Shown: positions 16,563 through 25,565 of the stretch, piece after piece
Position numbering within the stretch: position 1 is the stretch's first letter
How the letters are laid out: each line of letters opens with the position of its first letter
NCBI GenBank assembly: GCA_944372115.1
Contig: CALVYH010000004.1
Location: 26,693 to 90,692 of the forward strand
DNA: 64,000 nucleotides
Source of the DNA: an uncultured Bacilli bacterium
GTDB lineage: Bacteria; Bacillota_I; Bacilli_A; RFN20; CAG-826
Direction of reading: 5' to 3'
Program-made: the position numbers and the translations under genes
The notes under the pieces: model-generated
What the model saw: only the letters and a program-made list of their open reading frames with translations
Database searches by the model: none
What the model was told of the DNA's origin: nothing

Positions 16563-17444
16563 TTACCATGTAGGAATATTGAATATTGAGTTTAAGAAAT
16601 CATCAAAACCTGGAACATACGAAGCAAAGCATGATGCAGTAATCATAATTCCAGCTACTAGAAGAATAAAAATAATTGCTAATAAATCTCTATATGTAAA
16701 ATGAAGTGTTTTATAATGACTTCTTTTTTTATAAGGATCATATCCTCTTGCTTCCATTGCAATAGCAAGTTCATCACTTCTTGAAAAACAACTTACTAAA
16801 AGAGGAATAATTAATGTAGTTATTGATCTAATTTTACTCATTAAAAAACCACGATTATAATCAACACCTCTACTTTTTTGAGCATTCATTATTCTATTGG
16901 ATTCATTTAAAAGAGTTGGAATAAATCTTAAAGCTAGTGAAATTGTTAAAGAAACTATTTGAGTAGGAAATTTAACGACTCTTAATGGGGTCAAATACCA
17001 TTCAAGAGCATATGTAATATCCATTGGTAAGGTTGTTGAAGTTAAAATAATAGTTAAAGCAACCATTAAAATGAGTCTTAAAATAACATGACCTACATTT
17101 AAAAGACCATCGTAATATAAGGTATAGCCATTTTCAAATTGATAAATTAAATATTTTCCTTCATTTGGTAAGAAAAACATAAAAATAAGCAGGAAAATAA
17201 ACATAACCCACATTGAAGAAAGGCTTTTAAAGAATGATTTAAAAGAAACTTTTCCTATAATCATTATTAAAGCGATGATTATAGTTAAAAATCCTAAAAC
17301 TAAAAAACGATTGGTATAATTTCCATAAGGTAAAAATGTAACAACCATTAATAAAATTAAACTAAATAATTTAAAACGTGGATCTAGACGATGAATAATC
17401 GTATTATATGGAGAATATTTACCTAAAATATTGCTATTTGCCAT
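16563..17444 (-). CDS. ecfT: ECF transporter transmembrane subunit EcfT
   Basis: A 293-residue membrane protein with about six helices. The two cytoplasmic coupling motifs that dock on the ATPases are present: AQKSRGVDY near 188 and AMEARGYDP near 229. It is the energy-coupling scaffold shared by several vitamin-binding S components; a FolT-like S component is encoded at 28627. Its start overlaps the end of ecfA2 by 11 bp, indicating translational coupling. Confidence 0.95.
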   Translation of the reverse strand: MANSNILGKYSPYNTIIHRLDPRFKLFSLILLMVVTFLPYGNYTNRFLVLGFLTIIIALIMIIGKVSFKSFFKSLSSMWVMFIFLLIFMFFLPNEGKYLIYQFENGYTLYYDGLLNVGHVILRLILMVALTIILTSTTLPMDITYALEWYLTPLRVVKFPTQIVSLTISLALRFIPTLLNESNRIMNAQKSRGVDYNRGFLMSKIRSITTLIIPLLVSCFSRSDELAIAMEARGYDPYKKRSHYKTLHFTYRDLLAIIFILLVAGIMITASCFASYVPGFDDFLNSIFNIPTW

Positions 17445-18333
17445 AATTTTCTCCTATTACATCAACTAATTCATCAATTGTATTAGCATTTGAAATATCA
17501 TTTTTAAAACCAAATTCATCTAAATATCTTTTAAATTTATAAAAAGAAGGTATTTCTAATGAATAATTACTTAAATCTTTAGAATTAAATAATTCATTTG
17601 GAGTAACCATTTTTATAAAACGAGAATCTTTTAAAACAGCAACTTTTGTAGCATATTCCATTACTACATCCATATCGTGAGTAACAATAATTATAGTTGT
17701 TCCTTTTTCATGAATTTTTTTAATTAAATCTAAAATTTCTTTTTTTCCATTTGGATCAAGGCCAACGGTTGGTTCATCTAAAACTAAAATTGAAGGAGAT
17801 GAAGCAATAATTCCAGCAATTGCAACTCTTCTTTTTTCTCCACCACTTATTTCAAAAGGACTTTTTTCATAATAACTTTCATCAATACCAACTTCATTTA
17901 AAGCTTCGATTGCTTTTTCTTTAGCCTCTTTTTCATTCATTCCAAAATTTAAAGGGCCAAACATTACATCCTTAATAATTGTTTCGCTAAAAAGTTGATA
18001 TTCTGGAAATTGGAAAACCATACCTACTTCTTTTCTAAGATTAGAAAACTTTTTAAAATCTTTACTTTTTAATCTTTTTTCTTTTTTTAACTTTTTAATA
18101 ATTTCTTTATCACCTGTTACATAAAAATCTAAAACTTTTGTATAACCACTTGTTGGAAGTAATAAGCCATTTAAAGTTTGAACTAAAGTTGATTTTCCAC
18201 TTCCTGTATGACCAACAAGAGCAATAAAATCACCTTTTTCAATATTAAAACTTACCTCTTTTAAGGCGTCATAATGATTAGGATCTTTTTTGTTATAAAT
18301 AAAAGATATGTTATTAAAATTTATTAACGACAT
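17434..18333 (-). CDS. ecfA2: ECF transporter ATPase EcfA2
   Basis: A 299-residue ABC ATPase. Walker A is GHTGSGKST (about 41-49), the signature is SGGEKRRVAIAG, Walker B is ILVLDEPT, and THDMD holds the switch His. A lysine-rich insert after the Walker A region (KKLKKEKRLKSKDFKK) and the C-terminal domain fit EcfA2. It overlaps ecfA1 by 10 bp and ecfT by 11 bp. Confidence 0.95.
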   Translation of the reverse strand: MSLINFNNISFIYNKKDPNHYDALKEVSFNIEKGDFIALVGHTGSGKSTLVQTLNGLLLPTSGYTKVLDFYVTGDKEIIKKLKKEKRLKSKDFKKFSNLRKEVGMVFQFPEYQLFSETIIKDVMFGPLNFGMNEKEAKEKAIEALNEVGIDESYYEKSPFEISGGEKRRVAIAGIIASSPSILVLDEPTVGLDPNGKKEILDLIKKIHEKGTTIIIVTHDMDVVMEYATKVAVLKDSRFIKMVTPNELFNSKDLSNYSLEIPSFYKFKRYLDEFGFKNDISNANTIDELVDVIGENYGK

Positions 18334-19145
18334 ATAAATTTAGCTAATTCCTCAATAGTTTTAATATTTTCATCGATAATTATCCCTTTTTCATTTAATT
18401 TATTTTTAATTTTTAAAACAAAAGGAATATCTAAATCGATTTTTTTCATTTCTTCTTCACTTGAAAAAACTTTTGAAGGAATATCGTTTTTAAATACTTT
18501 TCCTTCATTTAAAATTATTACTCGATCACTTAAATAAGCTTCTTCAATATCATGAGTTATAGAAATTACGGTTAATTCTGGATTTTCTTTTTTCATTTTT
18601 AAGATTAAATTTCTAATTTCTTCAACTCCTTCGGGATCCAACATTGAAGTAGCTTCATCAAATATCATAATTTTTAAATTTAAAGCTAAAATTCCAGCTA
18701 TAGCGACTCTTTGCTTTTGCCCACCACTTAATTCTTCTGGTTCTTTAGTTAAAAATTTATCCATTCCAACTTTTTTAGAATATTCTTTAACGATTTCTTT
18801 CATTTTCTTTTGTTCAATATTTCTATTTTCTAGCCCAAAAGCTATATCATCTTCAACAGTTGAACCGATAAATTGATTATCTGGATTTTGGAAAACTATA
18901 CCTATTTTATTTCTTATATCTTTAATAGTTTTTTCGTTTAATTCTTCATTTTCGATATAAATCTTTCCTTTTTGAGGTTCTAAAATATAAGATAAAAGTT
19001 TAGCTAGTGTCGATTTACCACTACCATTATGACCAATAAGAGTTACATATTCTCCCTTATTAATATAAAAAGATACATCATCGAGTATCTTTTTATCTTT
19101 TTCATATCCAAATGTTATATTTTTAACTTCAATAATTTTTTCCAT
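18324..19145 (-). CDS. ecfA1: ECF transporter ATPase EcfA1
   Basis: A 273-residue ABC ATPase pairing with EcfA2. Walker A is GHNGSGKSTLAK (about 38), Q-loop FQNPDNQF, signature SGGQKQRVAIAG, and the EcfA1-type Walker B IMIFDEATSMLDP. It is the first gene of the ecfA1-ecfA2-ecfT unit. There is no good Shine-Dalgarno sequence; an inverted repeat (19153-19180) lies immediately before the start. Confidence 0.95.
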   Translation of the reverse strand: MEKIIEVKNITFGYEKDKKILDDVSFYINKGEYVTLIGHNGSGKSTLAKLLSYILEPQKGKIYIENEELNEKTIKDIRNKIGIVFQNPDNQFIGSTVEDDIAFGLENRNIEQKKMKEIVKEYSKKVGMDKFLTKEPEELSGGQKQRVAIAGILALNLKIMIFDEATSMLDPEGVEEIRNLILKMKKENPELTVISITHDIEEAYLSDRVIILNEGKVFKNDIPSKVFSSEEEMKKIDLDIPFVLKIKNKLNEKGIIIDENIKTIEELAKFICR

Positions 19146-19152
19146 TTTTAAA

Positions 19153-19180
19153 ATCTAATTAATTTATTAATTAATTAGAT
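19153..19180. promoter_or_regulatory. Palindrome before ecfA1
   Basis: ATCTAATTAA (19153-19162) and TTAATTAGAT (19171-19180) are exact complements 7 nt upstream of the ecfA1 ATG. It may be an operator or an AT-rich hairpin in the leader. Low base complexity makes it weak. Confidence 0.4.
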
Positions 19181-19249
19181 AATTATTATTACTTTATTTA
19201 ATGTTAATTTCAACTAAATTAATAATATAAATATCCTTAAAAAGTAGTT

Positions 19250-19278
19250 ACTTCTATGGTCACTTCTATTTAAACTTC
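19250..19278. repeat. 29-bp direct repeat, left copy
   Basis: This 29-bp sequence (ACTTCTATGGTCACTTC at its left end) is identical to 20780-20808. The two copies bracket the AlbA_2 gene at 19287-20714. On the minus strand one frame reads EVTIEV, like the repeat tails known in this protein family. Confidence 0.85.
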
Positions 19279-19286
19279 CACTAGTT

Positions 19287-20714
19287 CTATTTAAGTTTTA
19301 CATTATCACGATTTGAATAATATAAATCAGCTTTAAATCTATCGTTTCTCTTTAAAAAATTGGTTTCGACCAATGGTAAAAGTATTTTTTTTCTAAAATA
19401 TGTTGATAAACTAATGTTTAAAAATTTAGCGATTTCTTCAGTTGTTCTTGCTTTGTTATAACAATATGAGAGTACTTTTAATTGTTTTTCACTTAATAAT
19501 TCTTCTCCCATACAAGTAATATCAGGATTTTCACTATCTTTATTAAATGAATAATTAATATTTGGTAACGTTAAAATAAAATAGTTCTCTTTTGCAGTTA
19601 CATAAGGTTTATGATTTTCATCCATTAGCTTATAATCTTGGCTGATTTTATCAAATCCCGAACCTTCTTTTTCCATGAAATGACACATAGTTAGAATATT
19701 TGCGATAACTTCATTTCTTCTAGTTGGCTTTATATTATCAATATTTTTTTCTTTATTTAAATTAATATTTGTTGTTAATCCACCAGGCGAAGCGATTTCC
19801 ATTCTGTCTTTAAAAATATCTACTTCAATTAAACTATCTCTAAAAAAATAATTTTTATGGGCAAAAGCGTTTACAATTCCTTCAAAAACCGATCTTAATG
19901 GAAAATCATAAATGGTTATTCTACCAATGTCTTCTTTTTTCTCATATGATCCAATATTTTCTCTAATTACATCTAATGATTTATTAATAGAAGAAATAAT
20001 ATTTTCACGTATATCCAATAAATTCTTATAGGCATTATCGCCTTTAGTAAAACCAAACCATTTTGTTATTTTTATTATTGTTTCATTTTCGGAATAATCA
20101 TCTTTAAAAAGTAAGGCGCCAGTTTTTAAAACGCCTTCTTCATTCATAAAATTATTAGAAATAAGAATTTTTTCATTTAATTGATAGCCGTTTTTGTTTA
20201 TGAAAGTATCGAAAAGAATATTAAAATCATTTTTATCAAATTTTTCATTAGATAAACGATTATCAAAACTATCGCTATGACTTGATAAAACTAAATAAAC
20301 TATGTCTTCTCTTTGAGCAGGTATATTTCTTCCTTCCTCTCTAATATAAATTGAAGGCACACCATGAAACATCAAAATCACTGGTAAATCCATCGCCTTA
20401 TCAATTTTTATATCTATTACAAAAAGATCTTTTTTAATTTCTTGATAGTTAAATTCGTATTTTGGAAGAGGAGAAATATGTTCTTTAACATTTCGATGAA
20501 ATACTTGAACTTGTTCATTTACTAATTCTTTAGGTAGACCTATTGCTTCGCCATTATCTTTAACTCCAACAAATAAATGACCTCCGTTTGTATTAGAAAA
20601 AGCTACAACACTTTTTAACCAACTTTCAGATTTATCACCATCATTTAATATTTGTTTAAATTCAATAGTTTTTGTTTCAAAAGGAAATTTTAAATCTAAA
20701 TTTTTTGTAACCAT
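19287..20714 (-). CDS. AlbA_2 (Schlafen-type) putative transcriptional regulator
   Basis: A 475-residue protein. Residues about 10-135 are an AlbA_2 domain (TKTIEFKQIL, SNTNGGHLFVGVKDNGEAIG, IYIREEGRN). Residues about 255-375 match the HATPase_c_4-like region (SVFEGIVNAFAHKNYF, IEVDIFKDRMEIASPGGL, KEGSGFDKI). The C-terminus holds a helix-turn-helix (TTEEIAKFLNISLSTYFRK). It shares the plan of the gene at 4387 but not its NDKI repeat. The start has AAAGGTGG upstream. The bracketing 29-bp direct repeat and the adjacent palindromes suggest a mobile or recombinogenic unit. Confidence 0.8.
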   Translation of the reverse strand: MVTKNLDLKFPFETKTIEFKQILNDGDKSESWLKSVVAFSNTNGGHLFVGVKDNGEAIGLPKELVNEQVQVFHRNVKEHISPLPKYEFNYQEIKKDLFVIDIKIDKAMDLPVILMFHGVPSIYIREEGRNIPAQREDIVYLVLSSHSDSFDNRLSNEKFDKNDFNILFDTFINKNGYQLNEKILISNNFMNEEGVLKTGALLFKDDYSENETIIKITKWFGFTKGDNAYKNLLDIRENIISSINKSLDVIRENIGSYEKKEDIGRITIYDFPLRSVFEGIVNAFAHKNYFFRDSLIEVDIFKDRMEIASPGGLTTNINLNKEKNIDNIKPTRRNEVIANILTMCHFMEKEGSGFDKISQDYKLMDENHKPYVTAKENYFILTLPNINYSFNKDSENPDITCMGEELLSEKQLKVLSYCYNKARTTEEIAKFLNISLSTYFRKKILLPLVETNFLKRNDRFKADLYYSNRDNVKLK

Positions 20715-20779
20715 ATTGCCACCTTTTTTATATATTTTATCATAAACATAAATTTACTTCTATGATTACTTCTATTTAA

Positions 20780-20808
20780 ACTTCTATGGTCACTTCTATT
20801 TAAACTTC
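20780..20808. repeat. 29-bp direct repeat, right copy
   Basis: Identical to 19250-19278. It is part of a longer stretch (20755-20811) with three units of the form ACTTCTATxxTxACTTCTATTTAA, 65-90 bp upstream of the AlbA_2 start. Confidence 0.85.
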
Positions 20809-20864
20809 TAAAAACCTAGAAATATTTTAAATCAATTCAAAACTAATACCAGTTTTAAATTAAT

Positions 20865-20894
20865 ATACTTTAAAGTATTATACTTACGAGTATA
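20865..20894. promoter_or_regulatory. Two adjacent palindromes
   Basis: ATACTTTAAAGTAT (20865-20878, perfect 14 bp) is followed directly by TATACT-TACG-AGTATA (20879-20894). They lie upstream of the AlbA_2 gene at 19287 and could be operators for it. Confidence 0.45.
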
Positions 20895-20932
20895 TTAACA
20901 AATTAGTAATTACTATTTTTTTACCTAATAAA

Positions 20933-20962
20933 AAGAGGAATTTAATAATTTTATTTCCTCTT
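20933..20962 (-). terminator. Terminator after the dCMP deaminase gene
   Basis: AAGAGGAA (20933-20940) pairs with TTCCTCTT (20955-20962), followed on the minus strand by a T-rich run, 25 nt after the stop at 20986. Confidence 0.65.
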
Positions 20963-20985
20963 ATTATTAGTTAATTAATTAAATT

Positions 20986-21471
20986 TTATTCAATTAATTC
21001 AATTTCTTTATATCTACCTTTATATGGTTCATACTTTACATTTGCAAGATCAAATAATTTTCTACTTGCTCTAGTTTCTAAAGAATCATGATATTTATCT
21101 TCTAAATAAATAATTTTTTTAATACCTACTTGGATAATTGCTTTAGCACATTCATTACATGGGAAAAGAGTTACATATAAAGTACATCCTTTTAAAGACA
21201 TATTATTTTTAGTGTTTAATATCGCATTAAATTCAGCATGACAAACATAAAGATATTTACTATCTAAATCTTCATTTTTATCCCATGATAATTTATTTTC
21301 ATCTAATCCTTTAGGCATTCCATTATATCCAATAGATATAACTTTATTATCATCATCTACTATACATGCTCCAACTTGAGTGGATGGATCTTTACTTCTT
21401 TTTTTACTTAATAATGCTATCCCCATGAAATATTCATCCCATGAGATAATATCTTTTCTTCCCGAATGCAT
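20986..21471 (-). CDS. comEB: dCMP deaminase
   Basis: A 161-residue zinc deaminase converting dCMP to dUMP for dTTP synthesis. Zinc and catalytic residues are H78-A-E80 and P104-C-N-E-C108; the DPSTQVGA and GYNGMP motifs are typical of the family. It is the last gene of a five-gene run, 10 nt after the zinc-ribbon membrane protein gene. Confidence 0.93.
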   Translation of the reverse strand: MHSGRKDIISWDEYFMGIALLSKKRSKDPSTQVGACIVDDDNKVISIGYNGMPKGLDENKLSWDKNEDLDSKYLYVCHAEFNAILNTKNNMSLKGCTLYVTLFPCNECAKAIIQVGIKKIIYLEDKYHDSLETRASRKLFDLANVKYEPYKGRYKEIELIE

Positions 21472-21481
21472 ATTTTTAGTC

Positions 21482-22894
21482 CTACTTTTCTTCCTTATTT
21501 AAAGTTAATTTATCAAAATCTTTATCTTTTATTCTTTCATCTTTTAAAAGAATAAAAGATACTAAAGAAATAAGTATTGAAACACCTTCTAAAATAACTA
21601 CAAGTAAAGGATATAAATTAATAGTATATACATCATCTAAATTAGAATAATAAGTAGAAAGTGTAAATAAAACTAAAATTAATACTGAAAGAATAAATCC
21701 AAAAATAGTAAAAATAAGATTATTTAAGCGATAAGTATTATATTTTCTAATCATTCTAAAAGAATAAAGAGTAGAAAGAGAAATAAATATCGCACATAAA
21801 ATATAAATAAAATAACCAACAAATCCTAAATAGAAACTTAAGCCATTATTTGAATCTGAAAAAGAAATTAAAAGATTATTTAAATATGTATGAATTGTTT
21901 CATTGAAGGTAGGAGTAACAATAAAACGATAAGAAAGTAAAACTAACGCGCCAATTCCTAAAAATGAAGAGACACTAAGTAAAATTCTTCTAACTATTAA
22001 AGTTGTTTCTTTAACTACTGAAGCTTTAAAAATATAATATCCGCCAATTAAAGCTAAATAAACAAGTGAAATAATAACAAATACTAAAATGGTAGGTGAA
22101 TACATTAATACACTAGTATCAAGTGAAATAGAAATCATCGAAGCAAAACAAATTAATAGATCAATTAAAACTAAAACATAATAATTATTTTTAATGTCAT
22201 GTCTATTAAGTTTATTTAATCCTTGAATTAAAACAATTAAAAAGAACGTAATTGAAACAACCATAAATGCTAAAACAAATATAAATTGTAATATTGGAGC
22301 AAGTCCATGAGCTACTCCATTAGCAAAATAGCCATATGAAAAACCTTCAACGACATTAGCCCAATTATCAATTAAAAATGTATAAGGATAAATAAGTGCG
22401 TTACCATTATTAGAAACAATTAATGGTAAAAAGGAGAATATTGAACCAAGTAAAAGAATTAAAGCCGAAAAAATAAATGAACTAAGGTGGAAAATTTTTT
22501 CAATCTTTAACATTTTTTCGGCACTAATTTTACTTTTTGAAGAAGCAAAATCTTCGCTATATTCTTTTATTTTTGCTTTTTTAATATTTTTATATTCATC
22601 TTCATTTAATCTTCTGATTTTAGAATTAAAAACTCTTTGTTTAATTTCTTTTTGCTCCTTTAAATATTCTTCTTCATCAATTACATCGATATCGATTGTA
22701 TTAATTGATTGAGTTTCACAATTGCTAACACTTGTAAAACGATATCCACATTTTGGGCAAATTTTAGAATTTGCACTAGTAACAGCATTACAACGTGGGC
22801 ATCTTAAATTGTGATCACTCAATGAAGCTCCACAATCAATACAGAATTTCGCATTATCGTTATTCTCTTTTCCACAATTTGGACATTTTTTCAT
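21482..22894 (-). CDS. Zinc-ribbon multi-pass membrane protein
   Basis: A 470-residue protein. Residues 1-55 contain two zinc ribbons (CPNCGKE...FCIDCG and CPRCN...ICPKCGYRF). A basic and acidic cytosolic linker follows to about 130, then eight or nine hydrophobic segments. Function is unknown; such proteins are frequent in gut Bacillota. It lies 24 nt after the TPR/BspA-repeat gene and may work with it at the membrane. Confidence 0.75.
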   Translation of the reverse strand: MKKCPNCGKENNDNAKFCIDCGASLSDHNLRCPRCNAVTSANSKICPKCGYRFTSVSNCETQSINTIDIDVIDEEEYLKEQKEIKQRVFNSKIRRLNEDEYKNIKKAKIKEYSEDFASSKSKISAEKMLKIEKIFHLSSFIFSALILLLGSIFSFLPLIVSNNGNALIYPYTFLIDNWANVVEGFSYGYFANGVAHGLAPILQFIFVLAFMVVSITFFLIVLIQGLNKLNRHDIKNNYYVLVLIDLLICFASMISISLDTSVLMYSPTILVFVIISLVYLALIGGYYIFKASVVKETTLIVRRILLSVSSFLGIGALVLLSYRFIVTPTFNETIHTYLNNLLISFSDSNNGLSFYLGFVGYFIYILCAIFISLSTLYSFRMIRKYNTYRLNNLIFTIFGFILSVLILVLFTLSTYYSNLDDVYTINLYPLLVVILEGVSILISLVSFILLKDERIKDKDFDKLTLNKEEK

Positions 22895-22918
22895 AATATT
22901 CCATACCCCTTTCTTTTT

Positions 22919-25564
22919 TTATCTTAATAAAACATTAACAAATTCAGCTGTAGAAGAAACCATGATTTCGTTAGAATATTTTCCTCTAATTCTTACTTCC
23001 ATAATTATAAATTGTTGTCTTTCAGAAGAATTTTCATGGCGAGTAATAACTAAATTGTTATTAATTACTTTAGCATCAATTTGAGAAGACGAATCGGTTG
23101 CGACAAATTCAACATTATATTCATCGCTTGAAATTACATTTCCATTCTTATCTTGGAATAAATAATATAAAGGAACGCTTATTTCATTACCTTCAAGGAC
23201 AATTTCTCCGATTTGATTATCATCTAGTTCAACTCGATACATTGAAGAATCAAAATATCTTTCATAATGTAATTCTAAGTTAAGAGATGAATGACCTTGA
23301 ACGTTATATCTATAATTTGTGTCGTCAACATTACAAATAATAGGTTCATCATCTAAGTTCATCTTATTTAAAATAACTGCACGATAATTTTCTCTAGGAG
23401 AAATTGTAATATTAAGTAAATCTTCACAGTTATAATAAATTCCACTTATACTTGTTCCATTATCATAAGTAATTGTATATGGTCTTTCTTTAAAACCAAT
23501 TCGACGAGCTTCACTATGAGCACTATCATCATCACTTCCAAAATCATAAGTATTATAGAATTCAACTAAACTATCAGTATTAGCAAAAGCATTATCGCCA
23601 ATATTTTTTACACTTCTAGGAAGAGTAAATGAAGTTAATGATGAACATCCATCAAAAGCATTATTTCCAATAGTTTCAAGTTCACTTGGAGTGTCAGAAA
23701 AAATAAAACTTTCTAAGGAAACACAACCTTTAAAACAATTTTCAGGAATTTCTTTAATAAAATGTGGGAAATTATTAACTTGAACAATACTTCTATTATT
23801 TTGGAAGGCTGTTGGAGAAATTTCAGCAACTGGGATTCCATTTAAAATATAAGCGAGGGTAATTCTATTTGAATAAGTAGGTGTTGGATCATAATCAACA
23901 ATTGTATAGAATTCTCTATTTTCATCAGTTTCATAAGTTACGCCATATTGATCAGTAATTACTAAAGCTGAAAGGAAAATTGGATCTGCTTCTATCGAAT
24001 AATAACCCGAACAAGAGAAAGTAACTCCTTCTTTATCGTCATCGACATTTTTAAAATCAGTAGGATCACCATTAATTTGATAGCCGGTAAAATCATAATC
24101 TTCTTCATTTGAAATAGGTAGAGTAATATTATCCCAATTGTAATAAGTAATTTTATAATCACTATCGGCAATAGTTAAAATTCTAGGAGTTAAACCAATA
24201 TCTTCTTCATCAAAATCAGCGTTAGTTTGTTTAGTTAAATTAATTAAATTTGGTGTATTTAAGAAGGCATTACTTCCTATAGAAGTAACAAATTGAGGGA
24301 TATTTAAAGTTTCTAAAGTTGTACAATCTTTGAATGCGTTTTCTCCAATTCTAGATAAAACACTATTTTCTGAGAATGTAAATGAAGTTAAGAAATCACA
24401 ACTTTCAAATGTTGAAGCAGGGATTTCTGTAATAAATTTAGGGAAATTTATAACTTGTTGAATTGACGAATCATAAAAAACATCGCTTTCAATCATATTA
24501 ACAGGCATTCCATCAATTTCATCTTCAAAAGTAACTATATTACTATCAAAGTTATAACCGATAATAGTAAATCCATTGCGGTCATTTTTAGCATATGTAA
24601 CGCCATTTAAAGTAATAGGAGCATCATTAACACTTGCACCAACTCCTACCCCAACAAAAATACAAATTAAAGATACAGCTAAACAAGAAAGTGCGATAGT
24701 TAAGCCTTTTTTTGACATCTTTAATTCTTTTTTAATCTTTGGTCTAATTTCATCAAGTAAATCATCAGCTTCATGATTTACATAAGTGGTTTCCAAGAAA
24801 TCTTTAATTTCTAATAATTTATCTTGGTCTGTTGTATTATCAATAATCTTCTTAAATATAACTAATAGATATGCTAAAACAGTTTTATGATCTTTTACAC
24901 ATTGAGCAATAATATCTTTAATATCAGAAATATCATCAAAGTGATAAAGAATATCCATATAATATTGGAAAGATGATTCCATTTTGCTTAAAATTGGAAC
25001 AAAATTATCTTTTGAAAGATTTTCATCGATATAATCTGTATCAATGTATCTAAAAGAACGATATAAAATTCCTAAAATTAAAGAAATTGTATAGGTATAA
25101 TCGATTCCTTTGCTTTTTTGAATTCTTAAATGTTTTAAAAGTTGTTCAACATCAGCGTTATCTAAGTTAAGTTCGAGTTCTTTATATTCAACTTCTTCAA
25201 TAATTTGATTTAACTCATCTTTTAATTTTTTATCGCCAAGTTCATAAGCCGCTTTAAAAAAAGATGAAGAAACAATGCTATTACTAGCTTTTTTCTCTAA
25301 ATCCGCATAATTTTTAATATTAAATTTAATATAAAGTTTAGCTAAATAAACATAAGCATTATTTTCATCAAGCTCATAAGCAATTTCAATTTCTTTTTTT
25401 GCTTCTTCCTTTTTTCCATTAGAAAGCAAACTAAAAGCTTTATCACAATGTGATTTAGCCATCAAAATGTTTTTAGCATTTATGACGCTTTTTATTGATT
25501 CATCGTTAATTGTAGTTTCATTAACCTCATTAACTATGTTTTCTTTTTCTTCATTTTTCTTCAT
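22919..25564 (-). CDS. Membrane-anchored BspA-type leucine-rich repeat protein
   Basis: An 881-residue protein in three parts. Residues 1-280 are cytosolic and helical, with a TPR-like start (HCDKAFSLLSNGKKEEAKKEIEIAYELDENNAYVYLAK region). Residues about 287-310 form one membrane helix. The rest is outside, with two blocks of LRR_5/BspA-like repeats (IGENAFKDCTTLETLNIPQF near 390; IGNNAFDGCSSLTSFTLPRS near 630) and a beta-rich C-terminus. BspA repeats usually bind host or matrix proteins. The protein may link an internal scaffold to the surface. Confidence 0.75.
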   Translation of the reverse strand: MKKNEEKENIVNEVNETTINDESIKSVINAKNILMAKSHCDKAFSLLSNGKKEEAKKEIEIAYELDENNAYVYLAKLYIKFNIKNYADLEKKASNSIVSSSFFKAAYELGDKKLKDELNQIIEEVEYKELELNLDNADVEQLLKHLRIQKSKGIDYTYTISLILGILYRSFRYIDTDYIDENLSKDNFVPILSKMESSFQYYMDILYHFDDISDIKDIIAQCVKDHKTVLAYLLVIFKKIIDNTTDQDKLLEIKDFLETTYVNHEADDLLDEIRPKIKKELKMSKKGLTIALSCLAVSLICIFVGVGVGASVNDAPITLNGVTYAKNDRNGFTIIGYNFDSNIVTFEDEIDGMPVNMIESDVFYDSSIQQVINFPKFITEIPASTFESCDFLTSFTFSENSVLSRIGENAFKDCTTLETLNIPQFVTSIGSNAFLNTPNLINLTKQTNADFDEEDIGLTPRILTIADSDYKITYYNWDNITLPISNEEDYDFTGYQINGDPTDFKNVDDDKEGVTFSCSGYYSIEADPIFLSALVITDQYGVTYETDENREFYTIVDYDPTPTYSNRITLAYILNGIPVAEISPTAFQNNRSIVQVNNFPHFIKEIPENCFKGCVSLESFIFSDTPSELETIGNNAFDGCSSLTSFTLPRSVKNIGDNAFANTDSLVEFYNTYDFGSDDDSAHSEARRIGFKERPYTITYDNGTSISGIYYNCEDLLNITISPRENYRAVILNKMNLDDEPIICNVDDTNYRYNVQGHSSLNLELHYERYFDSSMYRVELDDNQIGEIVLEGNEISVPLYYLFQDKNGNVISSDEYNVEFVATDSSSQIDAKVINNNLVITRHENSSERQQFIIMEVRIRGKYSNEIMVSSTAEFVNVLLR

Positions 25565-25565
25565 T

